From Alistipes sp. (GTDB lineage: Bacteria > Bacteroidota > Bacteroidia > Bacteroidales > Rikenellaceae): DNA of 64,000 nucleotides. The notes under the pieces were generated by a model. The model worked only from the letters and a program-made list of their open reading frames with translations, was not told where the DNA came from and did not search any database. Below are positions 51,369 through 60,347 of the stretch, piece after piece; positions within the stretch are counted from its first letter, which is position 1; every line of letters starts with the position of its first letter. A program made the position numbers and the translations under genes. The DNA is taken from the NCBI GenBank assembly GCA_017410165.1, contig JAFQRH010000014.1, forward strand, positions 21,773 through 85,772, in the 5' to 3' direction.

Positions 51369-52730
51369 CTATTTTTCGCCACCGAGCACCACTCGCTCTG
51401 CAACCGAACGCAGATACGCCGCCGTCGGAGCATCGAGTGCAGCATCTGCCGGATTCGCACCAAATGGCGTACGATAGATGGTCAAATAAGCAACCACAGC
51501 CGCCAAATACGAGCCGGCATACGACTGATGGTGAGCATCTTTGGCGTACAACTCAATATCAGGACGCTCGCGGCGCACGATACGCCACGCAATGCCCACA
51601 GGCGAAATCATCGTACCCAACGTCTCCGCTTCGAGGCTCACAACCTCGATAAGTCGCGACTGCATTGCATCGTAATCGGCGTAGAACTGCGGATACTTCT
51701 CCAACAGAGGTTCATACTTGCCGAAATTGTTGTTACCAAACTTTCTGCCCCACGTAATCTCGATTACGGGCTTTGCCGTCGGACTCTTCTCCTTTATGCG
51801 CTCAACCATCTGCTTCATATAGTCGAGCGAGCCGGCATCGTCCGCCGTACCGATAAGCGTCGGCAAAATACTCTGGTCCTGCAAAAATACATAGTCGTAA
51901 CCACCCTCATCAACCGCCGCACGCGAGTGCTTGTTTGCCAAATGCGCCTTCATCGTATATCCGCCGGACACCCACGCATTGCCGTCCACATAGTGCCCCT
52001 CGTGCCAAGCCACCTCTTTGAAAATAACGGGATAGGTGTGGTAATAGGTATAACTATTGCCGAGGAACAACGCCCGCAACGTATCTTGCGGGATGCGCTC
52101 GTCGTAGCAAGTCATCTGCGTCAAGCGGCCGCTTCTCGAAGGCGACATAACCGACACTTTAACCGGAAGCGCACCTTGCACACAACGCAGACGAAAAGCA
52201 ACGCGACCATCGTTTACGGCATTTGCCATACGCACCGTTGTCCACAGATTTTTAGGATGTTTAGCCGACGCTGATGTTGTGTAATTTACACCATTTACAT
52301 CAAGCGGTGCAACAGGTAACCATTTCTTACCATCAAGATACTCGACCACGAAGCCGTATGGTACATCAACCGGCTCGGTCACGACATTGAGCCACAAGTC
52401 AGCAACCGTACCCGATGCGAGTTTTTCGACATCCATCTCCAACACCCAGCAATCCTTCGCATTTGCAAATTCTGCCGTCGGATAACCCTTTTCGCTCAGC
52501 GTCAAACCATCTTGTTCGCCTCGCGCCGGCTTCTTACCGTTGCGATAGAATACCAAGTCGGCACTCGTGCCCGATGCGCCGTATCGGCCCGTAGCCAAAA
52601 ACTCTGTGCCTCGCTTACTCTTTCCCGGCTTGGCAAATTTCCACTCCGAGTGCAGACGCTCGCCATCTGCCGCCATTGCGCTGACAACCTGCATCACCGC
52701 AACGGCCAAAACAATCAAAAACTTTTTCAT
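51369..52730 (-). CDS. Exported DUF4886 (SGNH-like) hydrolase
   Basis: The protein has 453 residues with a signal peptide (FLIVLAVAVMQVVSAMA). The N-terminal half (about 25-215) is a beta-sandwich carrying DLWLNVVTEPVDVPYG, and the C-terminal half is the DUF4886 domain with ALFLGNSYTYYH (a possible SGNH-type nucleophile Ser near residue 227), GGYTMKAH, YDYVFLQDQS and ETLGTMISPVG, ending with an SGNH-like DAHHQSYAGSYLAA (Asp-x-x-His pair). Members resemble carbohydrate esterases, but none is named with certainty. The ATG at 52730 gives the signal peptide; the frame begins at 52769. It has its own promoter. Confidence 0.8.
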   Translation of the reverse strand: MKKFLIVLAVAVMQVVSAMAADGERLHSEWKFAKPGKSKRGTEFLATGRYGASGTSADLVFYRNGKKPARGEQDGLTLSEKGYPTAEFANAKDCWVLEMDVEKLASGTVADLWLNVVTEPVDVPYGFVVEYLDGKKWLPVAPLDVNGVNYTTSASAKHPKNLWTTVRMANAVNDGRVAFRLRCVQGALPVKVSVMSPSRSGRLTQMTCYDERIPQDTLRALFLGNSYTYYHTYPVIFKEVAWHEGHYVDGNAWVSGGYTMKAHLANKHSRAAVDEGGYDYVFLQDQSILPTLIGTADDAGSLDYMKQMVERIKEKSPTAKPVIEITWGRKFGNNNFGKYEPLLEKYPQFYADYDAMQSRLIEVVSLEAETLGTMISPVGIAWRIVRRERPDIELYAKDAHHQSYAGSYLAAVVAYLTIYRTPFGANPADAALDAPTAAYLRSVAERVVLGGEK

Positions 52731-52782
52731 AACCGTTATATCTGTTTTACGTTTTGTATCCGATTTCACACAAAATCCCTAA

Positions 52783-52814
52783 CAAAGTTAGAAAAAATTT
52801 ACACAAAAGTGCAA
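52783..52814 (-). promoter_or_regulatory. Promoter of the DUF4886 gene (TTG-N21-TAACTTTG)
   Basis: On the minus strand TTG (52814-52812) and TAACTTTG (52790-52783) are 21 nt apart. A TTTTG lies 13 nt upstream of the -7 box. Confidence 0.7.
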
Positions 52815-52942
52815 CACTTCGACCGTTTTTATTATCGACAGATGTCGTAACCGATTTTCACCAAACTGCACAAATAACGATTTTATCTCAAAAAAATGTC
52901 ATTTTTTCTTCAAATTTTGGTTCATCCTATCTAAATATTGTA

Positions 52943-52950
52943 TAACTTTG
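52943..52950 (+). promoter_or_regulatory. -7 promoter element of the small ORF/giant lipoprotein unit
   Basis: This is an exact TAACTTTG box 93 nt before the small ORF start. TTTG at 52916-52919 lies 23 nt upstream, at the long end of the usual range. Confidence 0.55.
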
Positions 52951-53043
52951 TCCCCAATATTAGGTGCTACTTGGACGCACGCAGCCACGAGCAGACACAA
53001 ACTATTGATATATAACAAATTAACTAAATAAACAAACTTTTCT

Positions 53044-53199
53044 ATGAAGTACACACCTCTTTACGGGCAAACATTCGGTGAGGGACTTTACACCGCACCC
53101 GAACTTTGCATCTATGAAATTCCTGCCGAGCAGGGCTTTCAAGTGTCGGACCGTGCCGATAACGACTACGGTGACGAAGATCTCGGTGATGACCTCTAA
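53044..53199 (+). CDS. Small protein (51 aa) preceding a fimbrillin-like lipoprotein
   Basis: The ORF reads MKYTPLYGQTFGEGLYTAP at its start, then ELCIYEIPAEQGFQVSD and an acidic tail (DYGDEDLGDD). It has no signal peptide. A related 54-residue ORF precedes the other lipoprotein at 61751, sharing LY-x-x-P, an EI-x-x-x-x-x-GF core and a Ser, and an acidic end. It ends 13 nt before the ATG of the giant lipoprotein, so cotranscription and coupling are likely. Short proteins of this general pattern occur with Bacteroidales surface lipoproteins, but I know of no assigned function. Confidence 0.75.
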   Translation: MKYTPLYGQTFGEGLYTAPELCIYEIPAEQGFQVSDRADNDYGDEDLGDDL

Positions 53200-53212
53200 A
53201 ACAGTGACGGCT

Positions 53213-56200
53213 ATGAGAAAGATTTTCAGCTTTCTGATGTCTGTTGCTGTAGCAGCGACGACATTTGTCGGTTGTACCAACACCGAAATCAACATTGATT
53301 CCACCCCGACGCCAACCCCGACGGGCACTTATCGCCAACTTACCTTCTCGACCGAGCAGGACGCATCGCGTACCCACCACAACGGCGAGACGATTATTTG
53401 GAGCAAGGGCGACAAGATTCGTATCGGTTACACAAAGGATGGCGTATGGCAGAATGCCGAGGGTCGCACCGGTGCGCAGGACGACACTTCGACGGCGAAA
53501 CTCTACGCATCGAACGAACTTGGCAGCGATAGCGAGTACTCGAAGTTTACGCTGACGACACTCTTCAAGGACACCGATGCCACGGGCGAAATCATCTTCT
53601 ACGGTCTCTATCCGTCGAACGTCACCAAGCGTAACGAGCCGGATTTTGCCGACAGCGCCGAGGGTACTATCAACGTGGTGCTTCCTCAAATCCAATCGCC
53701 GGCGGCTACGTCGTTCGACAGCAACGCCGACCTTATGGTGTCGCAGTCGGTAAAGACCTACGAGGCACTTCCGACCTACGAGGAGCATATCTCGATGCGT
53801 TGGACGCGTCTGGTTACGCACGGTATGATTACGCTCAAAAATCTCACCGCGGCAGGTATAACCGCAGATGAGAAGGTGCAATATGTCATAATCGAGGCAG
53901 ACGCCGACGATGCTCTGACGGGCGAATTTACGCTCGACATCGACGGTCAGACGCTTACACCAATCGAGGGCAAGAGCAAGAACAAAGTACGTTTGTCGTA
54001 TGCCGACACCGACTACAACACGCTGACCGATGCCGACGAGGATGGCGCGGCTGACGACTTCGTTGTATGGTTTGCAACGGCACCGTTCGAGGCAACATCG
54101 CTGACCATCACCGTAGGTACCGACAAGGCGACCTACACCCGCGAGATTACATCCGCCAACAAGACCTTTGTTGTAAACAAGCGCAACAAACTCGGTATCA
54201 ATATGGCATCGGCAACTCCTGTCGAAATCGAGACCGAGGATAACTGGATGATGGTGCAAGACAAGACAAAATTTGTCGATGGCATAACCGTTATTATTGC
54301 CAATATGTACAGTGGTTCTTCCGAGCCGGCTATGAATATCGAAGGAGAGACTACCGACATCTCAGTTAGCAAAGAAGCTGATGGCAGCGGATATATATAT
54401 CCTGCTGCGGTGGGCAATGATATTCAACAGTTCAAGCTTGGTGTCAATCCGGAGGTAAGCGGACAATACTCTTTCCAGGCCCTTAACGGTGACAATGCAG
54501 GCGAATATCTGTGGGCTTCAACCACCACCAACAATGGCACTCTTACCTTTGTTCAGGAAGAAAAATTCTGGACTGTTGATACAACTGAATTCCAAATTGG
54601 CAAATCGACTCAATTAGGCGAAGGTGGTGTAGTTCCGGCAGGCGGTACTGCAAGTTTAGCATATTATAATTCTGTATTTTGCGTTCGTAACAACGTTGTT
54701 AGTGGCGGTGCAGTTGCATTCTACTACAACGCAACTGCTCTTCCGTCGTTGTCGGCACCGGTAATAGACAGCGCCGAGCAGGCAGCCGAGGGCAATGCCG
54801 TACAGGTTGTTTGGGGCGAGGTTGAGAACGCTGTGTCGTACACCATCACCGCAACTTGCGAGGGCAAGGAGGATATTGTTGTTAAGAACATTACCGATAC
54901 GACATACACCGTCGATGGCTTTGTTGAGGGCACTTGGACCATCACCGTTACTGCCGCAGCCGACAACTACAAATCGGCAACCTCGGCAGGCGTACAGGTG
55001 GAGGTTATCGACCAAACGCCAAGAATCACGGTTACGCCAACCGAGCTTGCATTCACATCTGCAGGTGGCACAAAGAGCATCACCGTTGAGACCGCATATT
55101 TTGGCGCGAACGTAGAGATCTCTGCCGAGTCGGACAATAATGCGTTCAGCGTTTTGGTCGATGGCACAACGGTAAGCGTTACCGCAGAAGCAAACGTGAC
55201 CGATGCCGCAATTGAGGGCACCATCACCGTTACTGCGACCGATGGCGCAACGACACTCACGGCAGATGTTGCCGTACAGCAGGCAGCCAAGTCGAACGCT
55301 ACCGCCGAGTGGCAGTTGCTCACCGACCTCCGTTCGTTGCAGACCGAGGGTCTCGAAGTTGTTATTGCAGCGGCCGACTACGATGTTGCAATGTGCACAA
55401 CCCAAAGCGACGACAACCGTAAGAGCGCAGCAATCACCAAGAGCGGCAACACAATGTCGATTGTTGGCGATGTTCAAATCTTCCAGTTGCAGCAGGGCAC
55501 AACCGAGGACTCGTGGGCATTCTTCGACGATACGCTCAATGGCTATCTCTATGCAGCAGGTACCGGTAGCAACCTTTTGAAGACCAAAACGGAATTGAAT
55601 GAGCAGGGTAGTTGGACGCTCTGGTTTGACAGCAACGGTACTCTGTCGGTTGTAGCAAATGCCGTGACCGACGCCAATGGCAATGACTATCGCAACGTGA
55701 TGCAGTACAATGCGAATAAGGGCAGTGAGTTGTTCTCGTGCTATGCTTCGGCTTCGCAGAAAGCAGTTGCAATCTACTACCGCTTGGCATCGACCGAGCC
55801 ACGCATCAATTCGGTTTCGACCGAGAATGATGCAACCGAGTTTGAGCACGACGGCTCGACCACAATCAACGCAACTGTTGCGACAAAATATGCCGCAGGA
55901 GAGACGTTGAGCGTGACATTCGATGGCGATTGGGTAACTATCGACCCTACGACGGTTACGGTCGGGGGCGACAACACAGCAACCTTTGCTTTGACAGCCG
56001 CCGAAAATACCGCAAACGAGTCACGCACAATTACGATGACCGTATCGCTCCTCAACGGCTCGTCGAAGCAGCTAACCTTTACGCAGAAGGCAGCACCAAC
56101 TGAAACCGACAACGAATGGACTCTGCTTGACGATGCAAGCAAACTCAAAGCCGGTATGGAGGTAATTATCGCTGCATCCGATAGCAATGTTGCAATCAGC

Positions 56201-58054
56201 ACTACACAAAATAGCAATAATCGCGGTCAGGCGACTATCACGAAGAGTGGTAATACGCTCTCGTCAATTGGCGCTGATGTTCAAATCTTCCAATTGCAGC
56301 AGGGCACAACCAGCGGCACGTGGGCATTCTTCGACGACGCTTATCCGGGATACTTATATGCAGCATCGAGCGGTAGCAACTACCTGAGAACACAGGCAGT
56401 AAACGATGTTAATGGTAGTTGGACTATCACGGTTACCAACAACGTAGCATCGATTGTGGCAACAAATTCGACTAACCGCAACGTGATGCAGTACAATAGC
56501 AGTAGTTCTTTGTTCTCGTGCTACGGTTCGGCATCGCAGAAAGCACTTGCAATCTACTACCGTGGTGAGGGCAGTGGTGAGCTCCCTATTACTCCAAGTT
56601 TGACGGTAACTCCGACTTCGCTTACTTGGGAGGCCGATGCTACCGAAGCACAGCAGATTACCGTTACGGCTAATGGCGATTGGAGCCATAGCGAGAGCGG
56701 TATGGATTGGGCTACGGTTTCGGTTTCTGGCAATGTTATCACCGTAACTCCAAAGGCAGCAAACAGCAACGAGGCAGCCAACGAGGGCACTATCACTATC
56801 TCGATGGCGGGTGTCGATGACGTAGTTGTAAATTGCTCGCAGGCAGGTGCAACCCAGTCGGGTGGTGGCGAAGGCGGCGGCGAGGTAGCAGGTGCGACCG
56901 ACTATATCGACCGCGAGTTTACGGGCGTTACAAACGGTACAACTACCTATTCGGAATGGAGTGGCAAGACCGGCGCTTCGGGTGCTGTATATGCAGGTCA
57001 GTCGGCAGGTGGTAACGACGCTGTTCAGTTGCGTAGCAACAATAACAACTCGGGTATTATCGTAACCAAATCGGCGGGCAAGGTTAGCAAGGTTATCGTT
57101 ACTTGGAACTCGAATACTGCTGATGGTCGCACATTGAATATCTACGGTAAAAATAGCGCATATAGCGCAGCAACCGACTTGTATGACACCAACAAGCAGG
57201 GTGAGTTGCTCGGCACGATTGTTAAGGGCACTTCGACCGAACTCACAATCGAGGGCGATTACGCATTTATCGGTCTGCGCTCGAAGAGCAGTGCAATGTA
57301 CCTTACCCAAATTCAGATTGTTTGGGGTGACGGTGGCGAAGGCGGTGGCGAGACTCCTGTAACGCCGACGCAGCTGACGATGAGCACCGTAAGTTGTACG
57401 GCACAAACCGAGAACTCGCTTACCTTCTCGTGGAGCGAAGTTGCAAACGCAACGGGCTATCAGGTCAGCATCGATGGTGGAACGTCGTACAGCGCAACGC
57501 AGACCGAAACGACCTACACCTGGATCGGTCTTTCGGCAAGCACGACAAAAACGCTCTACGTTAAGGCAATTGGTGACGGTACAAACTACACCGATTCTAC
57601 CGCCGTAAGTGCACAGGGTACAACATCCGCAGCATCGGGTGGTGGCGAAGTTAGTGAAACCGTAGAGATGACAACATTCTCTGCTACAAGCGCGTCAATG
57701 GATAGTAATATCTCTTACTCAACAGCCAAAGGTGGAGGAACTTCTAACCCAGGAGTATATTCGGGAGTAATCCGTTTGTATCAAAATAGTAACGGAACGG
57801 GCGGTGGAACAATTACCATTACGGCTGCAAATGGTGCAACACTATCAAGCGTTAGTATTGGTTCGTCAATGAATACATCTGTTGCATATACGATTGAATC
57901 GAGTACAACAAAATCGACAACCGCTTCTCTTGCAGCAAATGGCAAATATACGGTAAACGATATTAATGCTACATCCATTACATTCTATTGTATGGGAACA
58001 ACGTCTTCTGCTCGATTGTATGTAAATTATCTTTCGGTTACCTATACCAAATAG
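53213..58054 (+). CDS. Giant multi-domain surface lipoprotein with fimbrillin-like, BACON and Fn3 domains
   Basis: The protein has 1613 residues. The lipobox (VAATTFVGC, Cys21) precedes a fimbrillin-like domain (about 30-340). Then come module A1 (344-505), an Fn3 domain (512-600), an Ig/BACON domain (602-692), module A2 (698-862), BACON (863-962), module A3 (968-1122), BACON (1123-1213), a Gly-rich linker, an uncharacterised domain (1226-1372), Fn3 (1382-1476) and a C-terminal domain (1481-1613). Modules A2 and A3 are clear repeats; A1 is a diverged third copy. No catalytic residues are apparent. The ATG at 53213 gives the signal peptide; the frame starts at 53078. Likely a surface adhesin or glycan binder. 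Confidence 0.85.
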   Translation: MRKIFSFLMSVAVAATTFVGCTNTEINIDSTPTPTPTGTYRQLTFSTEQDASRTHHNGETIIWSKGDKIRIGYTKDGVWQNAEGRTGAQDDTSTAKLYASNELGSDSEYSKFTLTTLFKDTDATGEIIFYGLYPSNVTKRNEPDFADSAEGTINVVLPQIQSPAATSFDSNADLMVSQSVKTYEALPTYEEHISMRWTRLVTHGMITLKNLTAAGITADEKVQYVIIEADADDALTGEFTLDIDGQTLTPIEGKSKNKVRLSYADTDYNTLTDADEDGAADDFVVWFATAPFEATSLTITVGTDKATYTREITSANKTFVVNKRNKLGINMASATPVEIETEDNWMMVQDKTKFVDGITVIIANMYSGSSEPAMNIEGETTDISVSKEADGSGYIYPAAVGNDIQQFKLGVNPEVSGQYSFQALNGDNAGEYLWASTTTNNGTLTFVQEEKFWTVDTTEFQIGKSTQLGEGGVVPAGGTASLAYYNSVFCVRNNVVSGGAVAFYYNATALPSLSAPVIDSAEQAAEGNAVQVVWGEVENAVSYTITATCEGKEDIVVKNITDTTYTVDGFVEGTWTITVTAAADNYKSATSAGVQVEVIDQTPRITVTPTELAFTSAGGTKSITVETAYFGANVEISAESDNNAFSVLVDGTTVSVTAEANVTDAAIEGTITVTATDGATTLTADVAVQQAAKSNATAEWQLLTDLRSLQTEGLEVVIAAADYDVAMCTTQSDDNRKSAAITKSGNTMSIVGDVQIFQLQQGTTEDSWAFFDDTLNGYLYAAGTGSNLLKTKTELNEQGSWTLWFDSNGTLSVVANAVTDANGNDYRNVMQYNANKGSELFSCYASASQKAVAIYYRLASTEPRINSVSTENDATEFEHDGSTTINATVATKYAAGETLSVTFDGDWVTIDPTTVTVGGDNTATFALTAAENTANESRTITMTVSLLNGSSKQLTFTQKAAPTETDNEWTLLDDASKLKAGMEVIIAASDSNVAISTTQNSNNRGQATITKSGNTLSSIGADVQIFQLQQGTTSGTWAFFDDAYPGYLYAASSGSNYLRTQAVNDVNGSWTITVTNNVASIVATNSTNRNVMQYNSSSSLFSCYGSASQKALAIYYRGEGSGELPITPSLTVTPTSLTWEADATEAQQITVTANGDWSHSESGMDWATVSVSGNVITVTPKAANSNEAANEGTITISMAGVDDVVVNCSQAGATQSGGGEGGGEVAGATDYIDREFTGVTNGTTTYSEWSGKTGASGAVYAGQSAGGNDAVQLRSNNNNSGIIVTKSAGKVSKVIVTWNSNTADGRTLNIYGKNSAYSAATDLYDTNKQGELLGTIVKGTSTELTIEGDYAFIGLRSKSSAMYLTQIQIVWGDGGEGGGETPVTPTQLTMSTVSCTAQTENSLTFSWSEVANATGYQVSIDGGTSYSATQTETTYTWIGLSASTTKTLYVKAIGDGTNYTDSTAVSAQGTTSAASGGGEVSETVEMTTFSATSASMDSNISYSTAKGGGTSNPGVYSGVIRLYQNSNGTGGGTITITAANGATLSSVSIGSSMNTSVAYTIESSTTKSTTASLAANGKYTVNDINATSITFYCMGTTSSARLYVNYLSVTYTK
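55306..55800 (+). repeat. Internal module A2 of the giant lipoprotein
   Basis: About 165 codons are repeated as A3 at 56116-56578. Shared blocks include VQIFQLQQGTT, WAFFDD, NVMQYN and LFSCY-ASQKA-IYYR. DNA blocks such as 55467-55483 are also alike. Confidence 0.85.
56116..56578 (+). repeat. Internal module A3 of the giant lipoprotein
   Basis: This is the second copy of module A2, about 155 codons. A1 (54244-54730) is a more distant relative with a similar start (WMMVQDKTKFVDG) and a similar end (VAFYYNA). Confidence 0.85.
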
Positions 58055-58104
58055 ACAACAAGCGACGGATAAATATTAATCCATCCGCGCGACTCTCTGA
58101 TATT

Positions 58105-58141
58105 TCCCGACCGAGCAAAACACTCGGTCGGGATTTTTTTT
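58105..58141 (+). terminator. Terminator after the giant lipoprotein
   Basis: TCCCGACCGAG (58105-58115) pairs perfectly with CTCGGTCGGGA (58123-58133), followed by eight T. Confidence 0.95.
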
Positions 58142-58163
58142 GTGCAAAATTGATAGCAAAGCG

Positions 58164-58195
58164 TTTGGATATTTTATTGCGTTTTTTTATATTTG
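58164..58195 (+). promoter_or_regulatory. Promoter of serC-serA-DUF1015 (TTTG-N20-TATATTTG)
   Basis: TTTG 58164-58167 and TATATTTG 58188-58195 are 20 nt apart, and the serC ATG is 54 nt downstream. Confidence 0.8.
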
Positions 58196-58249
58196 CTAAA
58201 AGATTTGGCTATAAACTTGTTTGGTTTTACTCAAAAAAACTTTCGCAAT

Positions 58250-59323
58250 ATGAAAAAACATAATTTCAGCGCAGGCCCTTCGATTTTGCCACAGGTCGCC
58301 TACGAAAATGCAGCAAAAGCAATTATGGATTTCAACGGTACGGGATTGTCGATTCTCTCTATCTCGCACCGCACAAAGGATTTCGAGCAGGTGCTGAACT
58401 CGGCACAAGAGTTGATGCGCGAATTGCTCGCAATTCCGGATAATTACAGCATATATTTTGTCGGTGGTGGTGCAAGTACGCAATTCTTCCATCTGCCTGC
58501 CAATTTCCTCGGAACAAAAGCCGGATATGTGAATACGGGCGTATGGACGAAAAAAGCCATCAAAGAGGCAAAACTATACGGTGAGGTGCAGGTGGTTGCA
58601 TCGTCGGAAGACAAGAACTTTTCGTACATTCCGAAGGGTTTTGAGATTCCTGCCGATTTAGACTACCTATATATATGCACGAACAACACCATTTACGGTA
58701 CGGAGTACAAGTGCGACATCGACTCGCCCGTGCCGCTCATCGCCGATATGTCGTCCGACATCCTGAGCCGTCCGGTTGATGTGTCGAAATACGCGCTTAT
58801 CTACGGCGGTGCGCAGAAGAATCTCGCACCGGCGGGCGTTTCGTTCGTCATCATCCGCAACGATATGCTCGATAAGGTGGTACGTCCGCTGCCAACAATG
58901 ATGAACGTCAATACACACGTCGAGAACAACTCGATGTTCAACACGCCACCGGTATTCCCGATTTTCGTGATGAACGAGACGCTGAAATGGATTAAATCGA
59001 TTGGCGGTGTGGAGCAGATGTACAAAATCAACCTCGAAAAGGCGCAACTGCTTTACGACGAAATCGAGCGCAACTCGCTGTTCCGTCCGACGGTAGCAGC
59101 CGAGGACCGTTCGCTGATGAATATCTGCTTCGTGATGAGCGAGGGCAACGAGGAGCTTGCGCCAGAGTTCTTGGAGTTTGCTACGCAACGCGGTATGGTC
59201 GGCATCAAGGGCCACCGTTTGGTTGGTGGTTTCCGCGCATCGTGCTACAACGCATTGCCGAAGGAGTCGGTCGAGGCGTTGGTCGCTTGTATGCAGGAGT
59301 TTGAGCAGTTGAAAACCAAATAG
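58250..59323 (+). CDS. serC: Phosphoserine aminotransferase
   Basis: This 357-residue class V aminotransferase (PLP-dependent) converts 3-phosphohydroxypyruvate and glutamate to phosphoserine and 2-oxoglutarate. The N-terminus [10 protein letters not shown], the [12 protein letters not shown]-phosphate loop, [11 protein letters not shown] with the PLP-ring Asp, and the PLP lysine Lys190 in GGAQKNLAP are all present. The ATG at 58250 gives the family start. It is the first gene of an operon with serA (85-nt gap) and a DUF1015 gene; serB is not in the window. Confidence 0.97.
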   Translation: MKKHNFSAGPSILPQVAYENAAKAIMDFNGTGLSILSISHRTKDFEQVLNSAQELMRELLAIPDNYSIYFVGGGASTQFFHLPANFLGTKAGYVNTGVWTKKAIKEAKLYGEVQVVASSEDKNFSYIPKGFEIPADLDYLYICTNNTIYGTEYKCDIDSPVPLIADMSSDILSRPVDVSKYALIYGGAQKNLAPAGVSFVIIRNDMLDKVVRPLPTMMNVNTHVENNSMFNTPPVFPIFVMNETLKWIKSIGGVEQMYKINLEKAQLLYDEIERNSLFRPTVAAEDRSLMNICFVMSEGNEELAPEFLEFATQRGMVGIKGHRLVGGFRASCYNALPKESVEALVACMQEFEQLKTK

Positions 59324-59408
59324 GGTAGCGCGTATGCCGACGATTGTCCCATACACCTTTGAGAAAAAAGAAGAGAAGGTCATAGATTTCATTTCACTCA
59401 TCAAGAAT

Positions 59409-60332
59409 ATGAAGGTACTGATTGCAACCGAAAAGCCATTTGCCCAAAAGGCGGTGAATGGCATCAAAGAGATTCTCGAAGCAGCCGATATGCAGGTCGT
59501 TCTGCTCGAAAAGTACACCGACAAAGCCCAACTGCTCGAAGCGGTTGCCGACGTCGATGCGATGATTGTGCGCAGCGACAAGGTGACTGCCGAGGTGATG
59601 GATGCAGCCCGCAATTTGAAGATTGTTGTTCGTGCGGGTGCCGGCTTCGACAACGTCGATTGCTGCGAGGCAAAACGTCGCGGCATTGTAGTTATGAACA
59701 CGCCGGGCCAGAACTCGAACGCCGTAGCAGAGCTCGCGTTGGCGATGATGATCTTTATGTCGCGCAACGAATTTACGCCGGGCACGGGCTCGGAAATCAA
59801 GGGCAAGACTCTTGCAATTCACGCCTACGGCAACGTGGGTCGCTTGGTTGGTTGCAAAGGTAAGGCGTTGGGTATGAACGTGATTGCATACGACCCATTT
59901 GTAAGCGATTGCAACGTATTCACGTGTGACGGGGTAGAGAAGGTCGAGTCGCTCGACGAGCTCTATTCGCGTGCCGATTTCCTCTCGCTGCATATTCCGG
60001 CAACCGAGCAAACGAAGGGCTCGATCGGCTACGAACTGCTTACCCGAATGCCGAAGGGCGCAACCCTCGTAAACACCGCCCGCAAGGAGGTTATCGACGA
60101 GCAGGGGCTGAAACGCGCACTCGCCGAGCGCGAGGATTTGAAGTACGTCACCGACGTTGCGCCGGAGTGTGCACAGGAGTTGTGCGAATGTTTCGGCAAA
60201 CGCTTCTTCGCAACTCCGAAAAAGATGGGAGCCGAGACTGCCGAGGCAAATATCAATGCCGGCTTGGCTGCGGCTCGTCAGATTGTCGATTATTTCACGA
60301 CGGGCAACACCCGTTTTCAGGTAAACAAATAA
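59409..60332 (+). CDS. serA: D-3-phosphoglycerate dehydrogenase-like oxidoreductase
   Basis: This 307-residue D-isomer-specific 2-hydroxyacid dehydrogenase has the NAD-binding loop HAYGNVGRLVG, Arg225 in VNTARKEVID, and ETAEANINAG at the C-terminus. Where canonical enzymes carry the catalytic His (TPH-x-G), this protein reads ATPKKMGAE with Lys271. From memory, other Bacteroidota homologs share this KKMGA motif, so it may be a family trait rather than decay. It lacks ACT domains. The operon position between serC and DUF1015 supports a role in serine synthesis. The ATG at 59409 is used; upstream codons to 59334 are not conserved in type. Confidence 0.9.
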   Translation: MKVLIATEKPFAQKAVNGIKEILEAADMQVVLLEKYTDKAQLLEAVADVDAMIVRSDKVTAEVMDAARNLKIVVRAGAGFDNVDCCEAKRRGIVVMNTPGQNSNAVAELALAMMIFMSRNEFTPGTGSEIKGKTLAIHAYGNVGRLVGCKGKALGMNVIAYDPFVSDCNVFTCDGVEKVESLDELYSRADFLSLHIPATEQTKGSIGYELLTRMPKGATLVNTARKEVIDEQGLKRALAEREDLKYVTDVAPECAQELCECFGKRFFATPKKMGAETAEANINAGLAAARQIVDYFTTGNTRFQVNK

Positions 60333-60347
60333 AAAAGAGACCCTAAT

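Larger units (their letters stand above)
52731..53043. other. Intergenic region with divergent promoters
   Basis: No gene is visible. Two promoters face outward: minus-strand TTG-N21-TAACTTTG (52814-52783) for the DUF4886 gene, and plus-strand TAACTTTG at 52943-52950 for the small-ORF/lipoprotein unit. The core (52820-52940) is A/T-rich. The plus-strand leader is about 90 nt. Confidence 0.65.
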
